A DNA stretch of 64,000 bases, taken from Elusimicrobiota bacterium. GTDB taxonomy: Bacteria > Elusimicrobiota > Elusimicrobia > UBA1565. Where the stretch lies: the NCBI GenBank assembly GCA_016196755.1, contig JACPXC010000048.1, forward strand, positions 1 to 64,000. The letters run 5' to 3'. How positions within the stretch are numbered: the first letter of the stretch is position 1; each line of letters begins with the position of its first letter. Positions 53,073 to 62,416 of the stretch are shown here, one piece after another. The notes below the pieces were generated by a model, which was given only the letters and a program-made list of their open reading frames with translations, was not told the DNA's origin and did no database searches. Position numbers and translations under genes: made by a program.

Positions 53073-53545
53073 GCCTGCCCGCCCTGGTCTTCAAGACCTC
53101 CGTCATCGTCGAGGAGGGGGGGCTCGCCAAGAGCGTCACCGTCCCCGCCGAGGCTTTGTTCGCGGACCCCGCGGTGGCCTCCGAAGGAGACGTGTCGGTC
53201 GGCATCGAGTTCTCGGTCGGCTCCGACGAGATCCTGCTCGAGGCCTCGATCGCGGGCGGCTGGCGCCTCGGCTGCGGCCGCTGCCTCGTCGAGCATTCCG
53301 TGGCCTACACGACCTCGGCCGAGGAGACCTTCCCCGCCGAGGGCTCCGACATCGACCTCACCGAGACCGTCCGCGAGGTCGCCCTGCTCGAGCTGCCCCA
53401 GCGCTCGCTGTGCCGGCCCGACTGCCAGGGCCTCTGCGAGTCCTGCGGCAAGAACCTCAACGAAGGACCCTGCCCGTGCCCGCCCGGGAAGAAGCCGTCG
53501 GGGACCTCGCATCCATTTGTCAGCCTCAAGCACCTCAAGGAGTGA
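53069..53545 (+). CDS. yceD: YceD/DUF177 family protein
   Basis: A 158-residue protein of the DUF177 family, which almost always precedes rpmF and is needed for 23S rRNA accumulation in plants and bacteria. Cysteine motifs CGRCLVEH and LCESCGKNLNEGPC are the family's predicted zinc site. It sits directly before rpmF as expected, 6 nt upstream. Confidence 0.85.
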   Translation: MSLPALVFKTSVIVEEGGLAKSVTVPAEALFADPAVASEGDVSVGIEFSVGSDEILLEASIAGGWRLGCGRCLVEHSVAYTTSAEETFPAEGSDIDLTETVREVALLELPQRSLCRPDCQGLCESCGKNLNEGPCPCPPGKKPSGTSHPFVSLKHLKE

Positions 53546-53551
53546 TCCAAA

Positions 53552-53773
53552 ATGCCTAATCCATACCGTAAACACTCGCCGCGCCGCCGGGACTCGCGCC
53601 GGTCCAAGAACTGGACCGTCCACATGCCGGGACTCAGCGCCTGCAAGAACTGCGGCGGCGTGCACCAGCCCCACACCATCTGCCAGCAGTGCGGCTTCTA
53701 CGGCGGCAAGCTCATCGTCCCGCAGAAGGTCAAGAAGACCAAGAAGGACGACAAAGAGGAAGGAAAGGGCTAG
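53552..53773 (+). CDS. rpmF: 50S ribosomal protein L32
   Basis: A 73-residue L32: MPNPYRKHSPRRRDSRRS, then two Cys-x-x-Cys pairs (CKNCGG, CQQCGFY) for zinc binding. The C-terminus is extended by about 12 Lys/Glu-rich residues compared with the usual length. Part of the conserved yceD-rpmF-plsX-fabG-acpP order. Confidence 0.95.
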   Translation: MPNPYRKHSPRRRDSRRSKNWTVHMPGLSACKNCGGVHQPHTICQQCGFYGGKLIVPQKVKKTKKDDKEEGKG

Positions 53774-53776
53774 GGC

Positions 53777-54796
53777 GTGCGCGTCGCCCTCGATGCTCCC
53801 GCCGGCGCCGGCCTAGCCGCCCTAGCGGCCGGGGCCGTGCGCGCGGCGGGGGAAGGCGTCGAGGTCGAACTCTTCGGCCCGGCCGAGACCCTGCGCTCGG
53901 AGCTGGCCCGCGCCGGGGCCGGCGGCGCCCCGGGCCTGACCGTCACCGACGCGCCGTCGGCGTCCGCCGCCGACGAGGACCCCGCGGCGGCCTGCCGGGA
54001 GAAGCCCGAGAGCTCGCTGATGCGTGCCGCCGAGGCGGTGGCGCAGAAGCGCTGCCAGGCCCTCGTCACCGCCGCCTCGCCGGCCAGCGCGGCCGCCGCC
54101 TCGCTGTGGCACTTAAAACGCCTGCGCGGCGTCCTGCGCCCGGCCCTGGCCCTGCCGCTGCGCCGCGCCGGCCGGACCACGCTCCTCGTCGACGCCGGGG
54201 CCTGCCTCGAGTGCAAACCCTGGCACCTCCTGCAGTTCGCGCTGATGGGCTCCATGCACGCGCGCCTGGTGGGCGGCGTCTCCGACCCCAGCGTTCGCCT
54301 GCTGGCCGCCGGGCAGGGCGCTCAGCTCGGTCCCGAGCTCCAGCGCGAGACCGTGCCGCTCCTCAAGTACGCCGGGGTGCGCTTCGAGGGGACGATCTCC
54401 TCCGAGGAGGTCTTCCGCGGGCTCGCCGACGTCGTGGTCTGCGACGGCCTCTCCGGAGCGGCCTTGGCCGGCGCGGCGCGCTCCCTGCCTGCGCTGGAAT
54501 TTGAAATGCTATCATCCGACCTGTCCGAAAAGGCGCTGTCGCGCCTGGCCGGACGCCTCGGAGGCGCGGCCTTGGCGCGCGCGAAGTCGCGGGCGCGGGG
54601 GCTGGCGGCTGCGAGCGCGGCGCTGCTCGGGGTCGGCGGCGCCGTGGCGGTCTGCGCTCAGCCGTCGGACCCCGAGGCCGCGGCCGAGGCGATCGCGGCC
54701 GCGGGGCGCCTGGCCGAGTCGGGCCTGGGGGCGGAGATACAGAAGCGCCTCGAGGACATGAAGTCGGGCATGGAGTTCGCTAAGACCATCGAGTAG
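53777..54796 (+). CDS. plsX: PlsX-like phosphate acyltransferase, divergent
   Basis: A 339-residue protein at the plsX position between rpmF and fabG. PlsX makes acyl-phosphate from acyl-ACP for phospholipid synthesis. The region LLVDAGACLECKPWHLLQFALMG fits the family, and VVCDGLSGAALAGA corresponds to the usual VVCDGFVGN region. However, the N-terminal DAMGGD block reads DAPAGA and the NIGEE-type block is missing, so key residues may have changed. GTG start 3 nt after rpmF. The product may be a weakly active or re-purposed PlsX. Confidence 0.75.
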   Translation: MRVALDAPAGAGLAALAAGAVRAAGEGVEVELFGPAETLRSELARAGAGGAPGLTVTDAPSASAADEDPAAACREKPESSLMRAAEAVAQKRCQALVTAASPASAAAASLWHLKRLRGVLRPALALPLRRAGRTTLLVDAGACLECKPWHLLQFALMGSMHARLVGGVSDPSVRLLAAGQGAQLGPELQRETVPLLKYAGVRFEGTISSEEVFRGLADVVVCDGLSGAALAGAARSLPALEFEMLSSDLSEKALSRLAGRLGGAALARAKSRARGLAAASAALLGVGGAVAVCAQPSDPEAAAEAIAAAGRLAESGLGAEIQKRLEDMKSGMEFAKTIE

Positions 54797-54804
54797 GAGA
54801 AGCC

Positions 54805-55587
54805 ATGAGCGTCCAAGAAACCGCGTCGCCGGCCGCCGCCCCAAAGCGCCTCAAGGACCAGGTCGCCGTCATCACCGGCAGCGCGCTGGGGATCGGCCGG
54901 GCCACCGCCGCCCTGTTCGCCCGCGAGGGCGCCAAGGTCGTCATCGTCGACATCCGGCAGGAGGCCTGCGACGAGACCGCGGCCGCCATCGCCAAGGAGT
55001 ACGGGACCGAGACCCTGGCCGCCGCCGCCAACGTCACCGACCTGGCCTCCTGCGAGGCCGCGGTCAAGGCCGTCGTTGACAGATTCGGCAAAATTGATAT
55101 TCTTGTCAACAACGCGGGCATCACGAAAGACAACCTCCTTCTGCGCCTCAGCGAGGCGGATTGGGACGCCGTCATCGACGTGAACCTGAAAGGCGTGTTC
55201 TTTTTCACTAAGGCCGCGATCCGGACGATGCTCAAGGCCCACGCGGGCAGGATCGTCAACGTCGCCTCGGTCGTCGGCCAAGAGGGGAACCAGGGGCAGA
55301 CCAACTATGCCGCCTCGAAGGGCGGCGTGATCGCCTTCACCAAGGCCTGCGCCAAGGAGTTCGCCTCGCGCAACATCCGCGTCAACGCGGTCGCGCCCGG
55401 CTTCATCAAGACGCGCCTCACCGACGCGATCAGCGACGAGGCCAAGCAGAGGATGTCGGAGAAGATCCTGCTGGGGCGGATGGGAGAGCCCGAGGAGGTC
55501 GCCAAGTCGATCCTCTTTTTGGCTTCGGAGGACTCCTCCTACGTCACGGGCCATATCCTGGGCGTCAACGGCGGGATGTACGTCTAG
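54805..55587 (+). CDS. fabG: 3-oxoacyl-ACP reductase FabG
   Basis: A 260-residue short-chain dehydrogenase: nucleotide-binding TGSALGIGRATA, NNAGITKDNLLLRLSE, catalytic Ser in NVASVVG and the Tyr-x-x-x-Lys motif YAASKGG. It reduces 3-oxoacyl-ACP with NADPH in fatty-acid elongation. AGGAG lies 6-10 nt before the ATG. The neighbouring acpP and plsX support the type II synthase assignment. Confidence 0.93.
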   Translation: MSVQETASPAAAPKRLKDQVAVITGSALGIGRATAALFAREGAKVVIVDIRQEACDETAAAIAKEYGTETLAAAANVTDLASCEAAVKAVVDRFGKIDILVNNAGITKDNLLLRLSEADWDAVIDVNLKGVFFFTKAAIRTMLKAHAGRIVNVASVVGQEGNQGQTNYAASKGGVIAFTKACAKEFASRNIRVNAVAPGFIKTRLTDAISDEAKQRMSEKILLGRMGEPEEVAKSILFLASEDSSYVTGHILGVNGGMYV

Positions 55588-55633
55588 AAGCACCCGATTC
55601 GTCCAATAAGAAGCAGCAGAGGAGCGAACCAGA

Positions 55634-55879
55634 ATGGCTGACAACAACTACGAAGAGCGGGTCAAAAAGATCATCGTGGAGCAGCTCGGCGTCGACGCGG
55701 CCGAGGTGACCCCCGCGGCCCACTTCGTCAACGACCTCGGCGCGGACTCGCTCGACACCGTCGAGCTCGTCATGGCCCTCGAGGAAGAGTTCGACACCGA
55801 GATCCCCGACGAGCAGGCCGAGAAGATCCAGACCGTCGGCCAGGCTATCGAGTACATCAAGGCGCACGCCAAGAAGTAA
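55634..55879 (+). CDS. acpP: Acyl carrier protein
   Basis: An 81-residue acidic protein with [11 protein letters not shown], the phosphopantetheine attachment site (Ser in DSL). The carrier for fatty-acid synthesis. AGAGGAGCG lies before the ATG, and a strong hairpin follows the gene. Confidence 0.96.
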   Translation: MADNNYEERVKKIIVEQLGVDAAEVTPAAHFVNDLGADSLDTVELVMALEEEFDTEIPDEQAEKIQTVGQAIEYIKAHAKK

Positions 55880-55894
55880 CCCGTGGGGAGTCCG

Positions 55895-55923
55895 CCGGGC
55901 CCGGCGACCGTCGCCGGGCCCGG
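55895..55923 (+). terminator. Hairpin after acpP
   Basis: CCGGGCCCGGCGA pairs with TCGCCGGGCCCGG around a three-base loop (13 bp). No T-run follows, so it may only attenuate transcription into rnc. Confidence 0.6.
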
Positions 55924-55941
55924 TGGGCGCCCGGGACCGGC

Positions 55942-56625
55942 ATGGCTTCCGCAGAGGAGCTGGTCGGCCACGGTTTCCGGGATCCGTCCCTCCTCGAGGA
56001 GGCGTTGACCCACAAGTCATACGCCTACGAACGGGGCACTCAGCGGAACAACGAGCGCCTCGAGTTCCTGGGAGACAGCGTCCTGGCCGCGGTCGTGGCG
56101 CACCGTCTTTTCCTGGACCATCCGGGAGACGACGAAGGGCGTCTGTCCCAGCTCAAGGCTTCCCTGGTCTCGCGTCCGACTCTGGCGCGCTGGGCCGAGC
56201 AGTGCGGCCTGGGGCCGCACCTGAAGCTCGGCTCCGGGGAGGAGACGACGGGGGGACGGGAGCGGCCGAGCATCCTCTCCAACGCGTTGGAGGCCGTGAT
56301 CGGCGCGCTCTACCTCGACGGGGGCTACGCCGCGGCCCGGGGGTTCGTGGAGTCGCGTTTTTTGGCCGAGCGGGACGATTTCGTCGAGACCGATTTCAAG
56401 AGCCGTCTTCAAGAGCTCGTGCAGAAGCGCAGCAAGACGCCGCCGGAGTACCGCCTCGTCGACACCGCGGGGCCGGACCACGACAAGACCTTCGAGGTCA
56501 CCGTCCTGGCCGGGAACCGGACCTTGGGCGGCGGGAAGGGCAAGACCAAAAAGGAAGCGGAGCAGGACGCCGCCCGCGACGCCTTGCGGCGGATGACGCG
56601 CAAGTCGGCGCAAGCCAAGGACTGA
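55942..56625 (+). CDS. rnc: Ribonuclease III
   Basis: A 227-residue double-strand-specific endoribonuclease. The signature NERLEFLGDS (catalytic Asp) and later LEAVIGALYLDGGY are present, followed by a C-terminal double-stranded RNA-binding domain (GKGKTKKEAEQDAARDAL). It processes rRNA and antisense duplexes. It follows acpP, the order found in many phyla. No ribosome-binding site is obvious. Confidence 0.95.
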   Translation: MASAEELVGHGFRDPSLLEEALTHKSYAYERGTQRNNERLEFLGDSVLAAVVAHRLFLDHPGDDEGRLSQLKASLVSRPTLARWAEQCGLGPHLKLGSGEETTGGRERPSILSNALEAVIGALYLDGGYAAARGFVESRFLAERDDFVETDFKSRLQELVQKRSKTPPEYRLVDTAGPDHDKTFEVTVLAGNRTLGGGKGKTKKEAEQDAARDALRRMTRKSAQAKD

Positions 56626-56635
56626 GGGGAGAACC

Positions 56636-57883
56636 ATGGACTACCAACTTACCGAGACGCAGCAGGAGATCGTCAACATCGCGCGCGAGCTGGGCGAGAA
56701 GAAGATAAAGCCCGTCCGCGAGCACTACGACGAGACCGAGAAGTTCCCCTGGGACGTGGTCGAAGACATCCGCAAGGCCGACCTCTTCGGCGTCTACCTG
56801 CCCGAGGCCTACGGCGGCCTGGGCGGCGGCAACTTCGAACTGGTCATCGCGGCCGAGCAGCTGGCCCGGTCCTGCGGCGGCATCGCCCTCTCGGCTTTGA
56901 CCTCCTCGCTCTGCGCCCTGCCGATCCTCCTCTACGGCAGCCCCGACCAGCGCAAGAAGTACCTGACCGGCCTGGCCACGGGCGAGAAGCTCGGCGCCTT
57001 CTGCATCACCGAGCCCGCCTCGGGCTCCGACGCCACCTCGATGCGCGCCCGCGCCGTCCTCGACGGCGACCACTGGGTCCTCAACGGCATCAAGAACTTC
57101 TGCTCGGGCGGCGAGGTCGCGTCCACCTACGTGGTGTTCTTCTCCACCAATCCCGCGCGCGGCAACCGCGGCATCAGCGCGTTCATCATCGAGAAGGGTA
57201 CCCCGGGATTCTCCTTCGGCAAGAAAGAGAAGAAGATGGGCATCCGCTGCAACCCCACCTACGAGCTCGTCTTCAAGGACTGCCGCATCCCCAAGGAGAA
57301 CCTCCTCTACAAGGAAGGCCACGGCCTCTTCGTGGCCCAAGGGACCTTCGACCTCTCGCGCCCCGGCGTCGGCGCACAGGCCCTCGGCATCGCCCAGGGC
57401 GCGCTCGACGAGACCCTGGCCTACACGCGCCAGCGCCGCCAGTTCGGGGTGCCGGTGTCCAGCTTCCAGGCCATGCAGCACATGATCGCCGACTGCGCCA
57501 CCGCGATCGAGGCCTCCCGGGCGCTGCTCTACTCCGTCACCCGCGCCATGGACCGCGACCTAGGCCCCGCCACCGAGAAGGCCATCAAGGAGGGCATCAC
57601 GGTGGCCGACGCCATGAAGGCCCTGGGGGCTAAGCGCTGGACCAAGGAGTCCGCCATGGTCAAGGTGCTCTGCTCCGACACCGCGATGAAGGTCACCACC
57701 GACTGCGTCCAGATGTGCGGCGGCATCGGCTACATGCGCGACTTCCCCGTGGAGAAGTTCATGCGCGACGCCAAGATCACGCAGATCTACGAAGGGACCA
57801 ACCAGGTCCAGCGCAACGAGATCGGGATGGCTATCATCAAAGAAGCCGCCGCCGGCGCCGTCCGCGAAGCGGTCGCGGCTTAG
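56636..57883 (+). CDS. Acyl-CoA dehydrogenase
   Basis: A 415-residue flavoenzyme. Family features: FCITEPASGSDATSM (substrate and FAD region), the signature QMCGGIGYMRDFPVEKFMRDAK and the catalytic Glu in IYEGTNQVQRN. GAGG precedes the ATG. It transfers electrons from acyl-CoA to ETF, encoded by the next two genes; substrate chain length cannot be told. The placing right after fatty-acid synthesis genes is unusual. Confidence 0.92.
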   Translation: MDYQLTETQQEIVNIARELGEKKIKPVREHYDETEKFPWDVVEDIRKADLFGVYLPEAYGGLGGGNFELVIAAEQLARSCGGIALSALTSSLCALPILLYGSPDQRKKYLTGLATGEKLGAFCITEPASGSDATSMRARAVLDGDHWVLNGIKNFCSGGEVASTYVVFFSTNPARGNRGISAFIIEKGTPGFSFGKKEKKMGIRCNPTYELVFKDCRIPKENLLYKEGHGLFVAQGTFDLSRPGVGAQALGIAQGALDETLAYTRQRRQFGVPVSSFQAMQHMIADCATAIEASRALLYSVTRAMDRDLGPATEKAIKEGITVADAMKALGAKRWTKESAMVKVLCSDTAMKVTTDCVQMCGGIGYMRDFPVEKFMRDAKITQIYEGTNQVQRNEIGMAIIKEAAAGAVREAVAA

Positions 57884-57893
57884 AAGAGGGAAC

Positions 57894-58682
57894 ATGCCGA
57901 TCAAGATCGCCGTCTGCGTGAAGCGCACCCCGGCCTCCACCTCGGTGGCCATCGACGCCGCGGGCAAGGTCCAGACCAAGGGCCTGCCCCACGGCATCAA
58001 CCCGTTCGACGAGTACGCCGTCGAGGAAGCCCTGCGCCTGAAGGAGAAGCTGGGCGGGACCGTCACCGTGGTCTCGGCCGGCGAGGCCGAGGCCGAGGAG
58101 GTCATCCGCGCCGCGATCGCGCTAGGCTGCGACGACGGCGTCCTCTTGAGCGACCCCGCGTTCGCGGGCTCCGACGGCTCGGTGACGGCCTCCGTCCTGG
58201 CCGCCGCCCTGCGCAAGGCCGAGGCCAAGCTCGTCTTATTCGGCAAGGAGACCACCGACGGCGCCTCGGGCCAGATGCCCGCCTTCACCGCCGCCTGGCT
58301 CGACTGGCCGAGCGTCATCGGCGTGCGCAAGGTGGCCGCGGCCTCCGAGGGCGAGCTCACCGTCGAGCGCCTGATGGAGGACGGCGTCGACACCCTCACG
58401 CTCTCCTTGCCCGCCGTCGTCGGCGTCATCAAGGAGATCAACGAGCCGCGCCTGCCCTCTCTCAAGGGCAAGATGGCGGCCAAGAAGGCCCCGGTGACCA
58501 AGTGGACCGCGGCCGACCTGGGCCTCGACGCCGCCAAGCTCGGCGCGGCCGGCTCGCCGACCGAGGTCGTGGGCCTGGAGCCCGTGCCGGCCCGTCCGGC
58601 CGGCTTGGTCATCGCCGGCGCCACGCCCGAGGAGAAAGCCAAGGCGCTGGTCGAGAAGCTGAAAGAAGCGAAGTTCATCTGA
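57894..58682 (+). CDS. etfB: Electron transfer flavoprotein beta subunit
   Basis: A 262-residue EtfB: IAVCVKRTPAS, NPFDEYAVEEALRLKEKLGG, and GKETTDGASGQMPAFTAAWL with the AMP-binding region. The end has the LVEKLKEAKFI tail typical of the family. It forms a dimer with EtfA that carries electrons from the acyl-CoA dehydrogenase to a quinone or bifurcating partner. AGAGGG lies before the ATG. Confidence 0.95.
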   Translation: MPIKIAVCVKRTPASTSVAIDAAGKVQTKGLPHGINPFDEYAVEEALRLKEKLGGTVTVVSAGEAEAEEVIRAAIALGCDDGVLLSDPAFAGSDGSVTASVLAAALRKAEAKLVLFGKETTDGASGQMPAFTAAWLDWPSVIGVRKVAAASEGELTVERLMEDGVDTLTLSLPAVVGVIKEINEPRLPSLKGKMAAKKAPVTKWTAADLGLDAAKLGAAGSPTEVVGLEPVPARPAGLVIAGATPEEKAKALVEKLKEAKFI

Positions 58683-58693
58683 GCGAGGACGAC

Positions 58694-59680
58694 ATGGCCA
58701 ACACTGGTTCCGGAGTCTGGGTCGTAGCCGAGACGCGCCGCGGGAAGCTCCTGCCCACCGCCTTCGAGCTCGTCACCGCCGCCAAGTCCATCGCCTCCCA
58801 GCGCGGCGAGACCGTCACCGCCGTCGTCCTCGGCGCGGCCGAGGGCGCCGAAGGGCTGGCCTCGGCCGGCGCCGCCAAGGTCCTCCTACTCGAAGGCCTG
58901 GGCGAGTTCGCCGACGACGCCTGCGCGGCGGCTATCGCCGCCGCGGCCAAGGCCGGCGCTCCGCGTACCATCCTCCTTTCCTCCGGCGTGTTCGGGCGCT
59001 CGGTGGCCCCGCGCCTGGCCGTGGCCCTGAACTCGGGGCTGGGCTCCGACGCCGTAGCGCTCGAGCTCGACGCCGAGAAGCGCCTGGTCGTCAAGCGCGC
59101 CGCCTACGCGGGCAACGTCACCCAGAAGGTGCTCGTCAAGTCGCAGAGCGGCCCCGAGCTGGCCACCGTGCGGCCGATGGCCTACCCGCGCTCGGCGGTC
59201 AACGGCTCCCACGGCACGGTGGAGAAGGTCCAGGGCGACGTGTCGGCGGCCAAGGGCCGGACCCGCTACGCCTCCTTCGCGGCCGACGCCTCCCCCGAGC
59301 TCGACATCGGCGCGGCCGAGAAGATCGTCTCCGGCGGCCGCGGCTTGGGAGACCCCAAAGGCTTCGAGCTCATCCGCGCGCTGGCCCAGGCCATGGGCGC
59401 GGCGGTCGGCGCCAGCCGCGCCGCGGTCGACTCGGGCTGGATCCCCTACAAGCACCAGGTCGGCATCACCGGACGCTCGGTCCGCCCCCGCCTGTACATG
59501 GCCTGCGGGATCTCCGGCCAGATCCAGCACATGGGCGGCATGAAGTCCTCCGACGTCATCGTGGCGATCAACACCGACGCCGACTGTCCGATGATGAAGG
59601 CCGCCAACTACGCCGTCCAAGGCGACCTCTACAAGGTCATCCCCGCCCTCATCGACGCCATCAAGCAGGCGCGCGGGTGA
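58694..59680 (+). CDS. etfA: Electron transfer flavoprotein alpha subunit
   Basis: A 328-residue EtfA. The C-terminal FAD-binding domain shows [33 protein letters not shown], and [25 protein letters not shown], all conserved. ATG 58694 was chosen because the frame upstream is a shadow of etfB; AGCGAGGA precedes it. The stop overlaps the GTG of the aminopeptidase gene by 4 nt. Confidence 0.95.
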   Translation: MANTGSGVWVVAETRRGKLLPTAFELVTAAKSIASQRGETVTAVVLGAAEGAEGLASAGAAKVLLLEGLGEFADDACAAAIAAAAKAGAPRTILLSSGVFGRSVAPRLAVALNSGLGSDAVALELDAEKRLVVKRAAYAGNVTQKVLVKSQSGPELATVRPMAYPRSAVNGSHGTVEKVQGDVSAAKGRTRYASFAADASPELDIGAAEKIVSGGRGLGDPKGFELIRALAQAMGAAVGASRAAVDSGWIPYKHQVGITGRSVRPRLYMACGISGQIQHMGGMKSSDVIVAINTDADCPMMKAANYAVQGDLYKVIPALIDAIKQARG

Positions 59681-62103
59681 GCCTCGAGGGCGACTTCCGC
59701 TGCTCCCGCGCCGGGTCGTCTTTGGCGGCGGGGGGAGTGAAGTCCGCCCTGCTCGGCAAAGACCGGAAGTACGCGCCGGACCGCGCCTTCGATACCCTCC
59801 ACGTCCGCCTGGAGTTGGCCGTCGACGTCCGGGCCAAGACCCTCGAGGGGACCTGCTTCACCACCGTCAAGGCGATCAAGGACGGCGTGCGGCGCCTCGA
59901 GTTCGACGCCGGCGGCATGAAGATCCTGGGCGCCGCCTTGGGCGCCCAGAAGCTCAAGTTCAGCCACTCGGGCGAGCGCCTGGGCGTGACGCTGACCAAG
60001 ACCCTGGGCGCCGGCCAAGACGCCGAGGTGGCGGTGCGCTACCGCGTCGTCGCCCCGCAGCGCGGCTTCCATTTCGTAGCACCCTCGCGCGAGACGCCCG
60101 CCGCCCCCGTGCAGGGCTGGAGCCAGGGCCAGCCCGAGGACGCGCATTGGTGGTTCCCCTGCCACGACTCGCCCCACGAGAAGGCCACCACCGAGGTCAT
60201 CGCGCGCGTCCCCAAGGGCTTCAAGGCGGTCTCCAACGGCGTCCTCCTGGGACGCAAGAGCGTGGGGGGGCGAGACTCCTTTCATTGGCGCATGAACCAC
60301 CCGCACTCGCTCTACCTCGTCAGCCTCTGCGTCGGCCGCTTCGCCGAGGTCGTCGAGAAGTGGGAGGACGTGCCGGTCATCTTCTACTGCGAGCGGGGCC
60401 GCGAGGAGGACGCCAAGCGCGGCTTCTCGAAGACCGTCGCCGCGCTGGAGCTCTTCTCCAAGTCCTTCGGCGTGCGCTACCCCTACGAGAGCTACTCCCA
60501 GGTCGCGGTCTCCGAGTTCCCGGGCGGGATGGAGAACACGACCTGCACGACCCAGACCGACGCCGCCCTCATCGACGCCGAGGCCGCGGCCGACAACGAC
60601 GTCGACACCTTGGTCGCCCACGAGCTGGCCCACCAGTGGTTCGGCGACCTCGTCACCTGCCGGGACTGGTCGCATGCCTGGCTCAACGAGGGCTTCGCCA
60701 CCTACTGCGAGTACATCTTCACCGAGCACGACAAGGGCAAGGACGAGGCCGACCGCGACTTCGACGGCAACAAGCGCTCCTACTTCGACGAGGACGCCCA
60801 CCGCTACCGCCGCCCGGTGGTCTGCGCCACCTACAAGCACCCCTGGGTGCTCTTCGACCGCCACCTCTACGACAAGGGCGGTTGGGTCCTCCACATGCTG
60901 CGCAAGGACCTCGGCGAGGAGGCCTGGAAGCGCTCGATCTCCCATTACCTGCGCCGCTTCCGGGACCAGTCCGTCGAGACCGGCGACTTCATCGCCGCCA
61001 TCGAGGCTGCCTCCGGGCGCAACATGCGCAGGTTCTTCGACCAGTGGGTGTTCGGCGCGGGCTACCCATCCTTCGAGGTCCGTCACCTCTGGAACGCGGC
61101 CAAGGGCTCGGCGGAGCTTCGGGTCAAGCAGGGCAGTGATGTCTTCGAGGTCCCCGTCACCTTCCGCTTCACCGGCAAGGACGGCCGCTGGACCAAGGAT
61201 TTCCACGAGACGGTCAAGGACAAGGAGCACACGTATACGTGGAAGCTGCCGGGTGCTCCGGCCATGGTCGAGGTCGACCCCGAGCACCGCCTCCTCAAGA
61301 AGCTGGATTTGAAGAAGCCCCTGGGCCTCTGGCGCGCCCAGTTGACCGACGCCCGCTCGGGCCTCTCGCGCTCCCAGGCCGCCTTCGCGCTCTCGCGCTG
61401 GGGCGACGCCGCCTCGGTGCGCGCCCTCGAGACGGTCGCCCGCCGCGACAAGTTCTGGGGCGCGGCCGCCGACGCCGCCAGCTCGCTGGGGAACATCCGC
61501 TCGGACGGCTCCCGCCAGGCCCTCGAACGCCTGCTCGCCGTCGAACACCCCAAGGTCCGCCGCGCCGTCGTCTCCGCCCTGTCCGGCTGGGCCGACTCCC
61601 GCTCGGCCAAGGTGCTGGGCTCCTTCGCCAAGAAGGACCCCAGCATCCACGTGCGGGGGGAAGCCCTGCGCGCCCTGGGCCGCGCCCGCGAGCCGCAGCA
61701 CTTGGCCGAACTGCGTGCCGCCGCGAAGCGTCCCTCCTATTGGGGGACGGTGGCCACCGGCGCCTTGCAGGGACTGTCGCTTTCGCGCGACCCGAGGGTC
61801 CTCCCCGACCTCATCGCCGCCTCGAAGGCCCCCACGGGCTATCCCCAGCGCGCCCACGCCATCCGCTCGCTGGGCACCTGGTACCAGACCGACGATTCCC
61901 TGGTCAACGTCATCGCGGCTTCCCTTAATAGCGCCGACGAGCGCATCGTGATGGCGGCCATCTCCACGCTGGGCGAGACCGGCGACCGCCGGGCCCTGAC
62001 CCACCTCGAGAAGATCCGCGACAAGTCGCCGGATACCCGCCTCAAGACCTACGCCCTGGAAGCCATCACGAAGATCAAGGGCGACGACGACTCCAAGAAG
62101 TAA
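59677..62103 (+). CDS. M1-family metallo-aminopeptidase with HEAT repeats
   Basis: An 808-residue zinc aminopeptidase. GGMENT (exopeptidase motif) and HELAHQWFGD followed by NEGFATYCEY, the HExxH-x18-E zinc site. Residues about 560-790 form several HEAT-like repeats (ARREPQHLAELRAA, ALSRWGDAAS), acting as a C-terminal arch. No signal peptide, so it is cytoplasmic or leaderless. The GTG start overlaps the etfA stop, coupling them. Confidence 0.92.
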   Translation: MSLEGDFRCSRAGSSLAAGGVKSALLGKDRKYAPDRAFDTLHVRLELAVDVRAKTLEGTCFTTVKAIKDGVRRLEFDAGGMKILGAALGAQKLKFSHSGERLGVTLTKTLGAGQDAEVAVRYRVVAPQRGFHFVAPSRETPAAPVQGWSQGQPEDAHWWFPCHDSPHEKATTEVIARVPKGFKAVSNGVLLGRKSVGGRDSFHWRMNHPHSLYLVSLCVGRFAEVVEKWEDVPVIFYCERGREEDAKRGFSKTVAALELFSKSFGVRYPYESYSQVAVSEFPGGMENTTCTTQTDAALIDAEAAADNDVDTLVAHELAHQWFGDLVTCRDWSHAWLNEGFATYCEYIFTEHDKGKDEADRDFDGNKRSYFDEDAHRYRRPVVCATYKHPWVLFDRHLYDKGGWVLHMLRKDLGEEAWKRSISHYLRRFRDQSVETGDFIAAIEAASGRNMRRFFDQWVFGAGYPSFEVRHLWNAAKGSAELRVKQGSDVFEVPVTFRFTGKDGRWTKDFHETVKDKEHTYTWKLPGAPAMVEVDPEHRLLKKLDLKKPLGLWRAQLTDARSGLSRSQAAFALSRWGDAASVRALETVARRDKFWGAAADAASSLGNIRSDGSRQALERLLAVEHPKVRRAVVSALSGWADSRSAKVLGSFAKKDPSIHVRGEALRALGRAREPQHLAELRAAAKRPSYWGTVATGALQGLSLSRDPRVLPDLIAASKAPTGYPQRAHAIRSLGTWYQTDDSLVNVIAASLNSADERIVMAAISTLGETGDRRALTHLEKIRDKSPDTRLKTYALEAITKIKGDDDSKK

Positions 62104-62325
62104 CGGAATTGGCCCCCAGTGCCGGAAGGCCCCGCGGGGGCCTTCCGGGGGTACGGCAACGGCGGAATCAGGGGTAATCTGCTTCGCCTAAACGGCTAAC
62201 GGCAACAGCGGAATTATTGGATTATCGCTTCGCCATGAACGGCAACCGAAGGTGTGTCCAGACGCACTCTTAACTCTGGCACCGCAATTAAACGTGCCCG
62301 CGGGGGCCCTTCGGCACCGGGGGGG
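62104..62325. repeat. Palindromic intergenic repeat, copy 3, with terminal inverted repeats
   Basis: A 222-bp noncoding element. The left end (62104-62181) is nearly identical to 39251-39330. The right end (62294-62325) reads, on the other strand, CCCCCGGTGCCGAAGGGCCC and on, matching the left end of copy 2, so it has terminal inverted repeats of about 28 bp. Inside are two tandem units of about 46 bp beginning near 62151 and 62197 (CGGCAACGGCGGAATCAGGG and CGGCAACAGCGGAATTATTG). No open frame of note. MITE-like by shape. Confidence 0.8.
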
Positions 62326-62364
62326 CATTTTCTGTCGTTCTTGTCTCCATTGATTGTCCTTAAC

Positions 62365-62392
62365 TTGACGTACACCTAGTTTGTGCTAGAAT
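62365..62392 (+). promoter_or_regulatory. tRNA-Met promoter
   Basis: TTGACG (62365-62370) and TAGAAT (62387-62392) with a 16-nt spacer, 25 nt upstream of the tRNA. Confidence 0.75.
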
Positions 62393-62416
62393 TCCCTTGC
62401 CGTAACGGCGTAAAAC

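Noticed and set aside
62151-62245. CRISPR-like direct repeats
   Set aside because: Only two diverged units, with no regular spacers and no cas genes; the inverted ends point to a MITE-like element.
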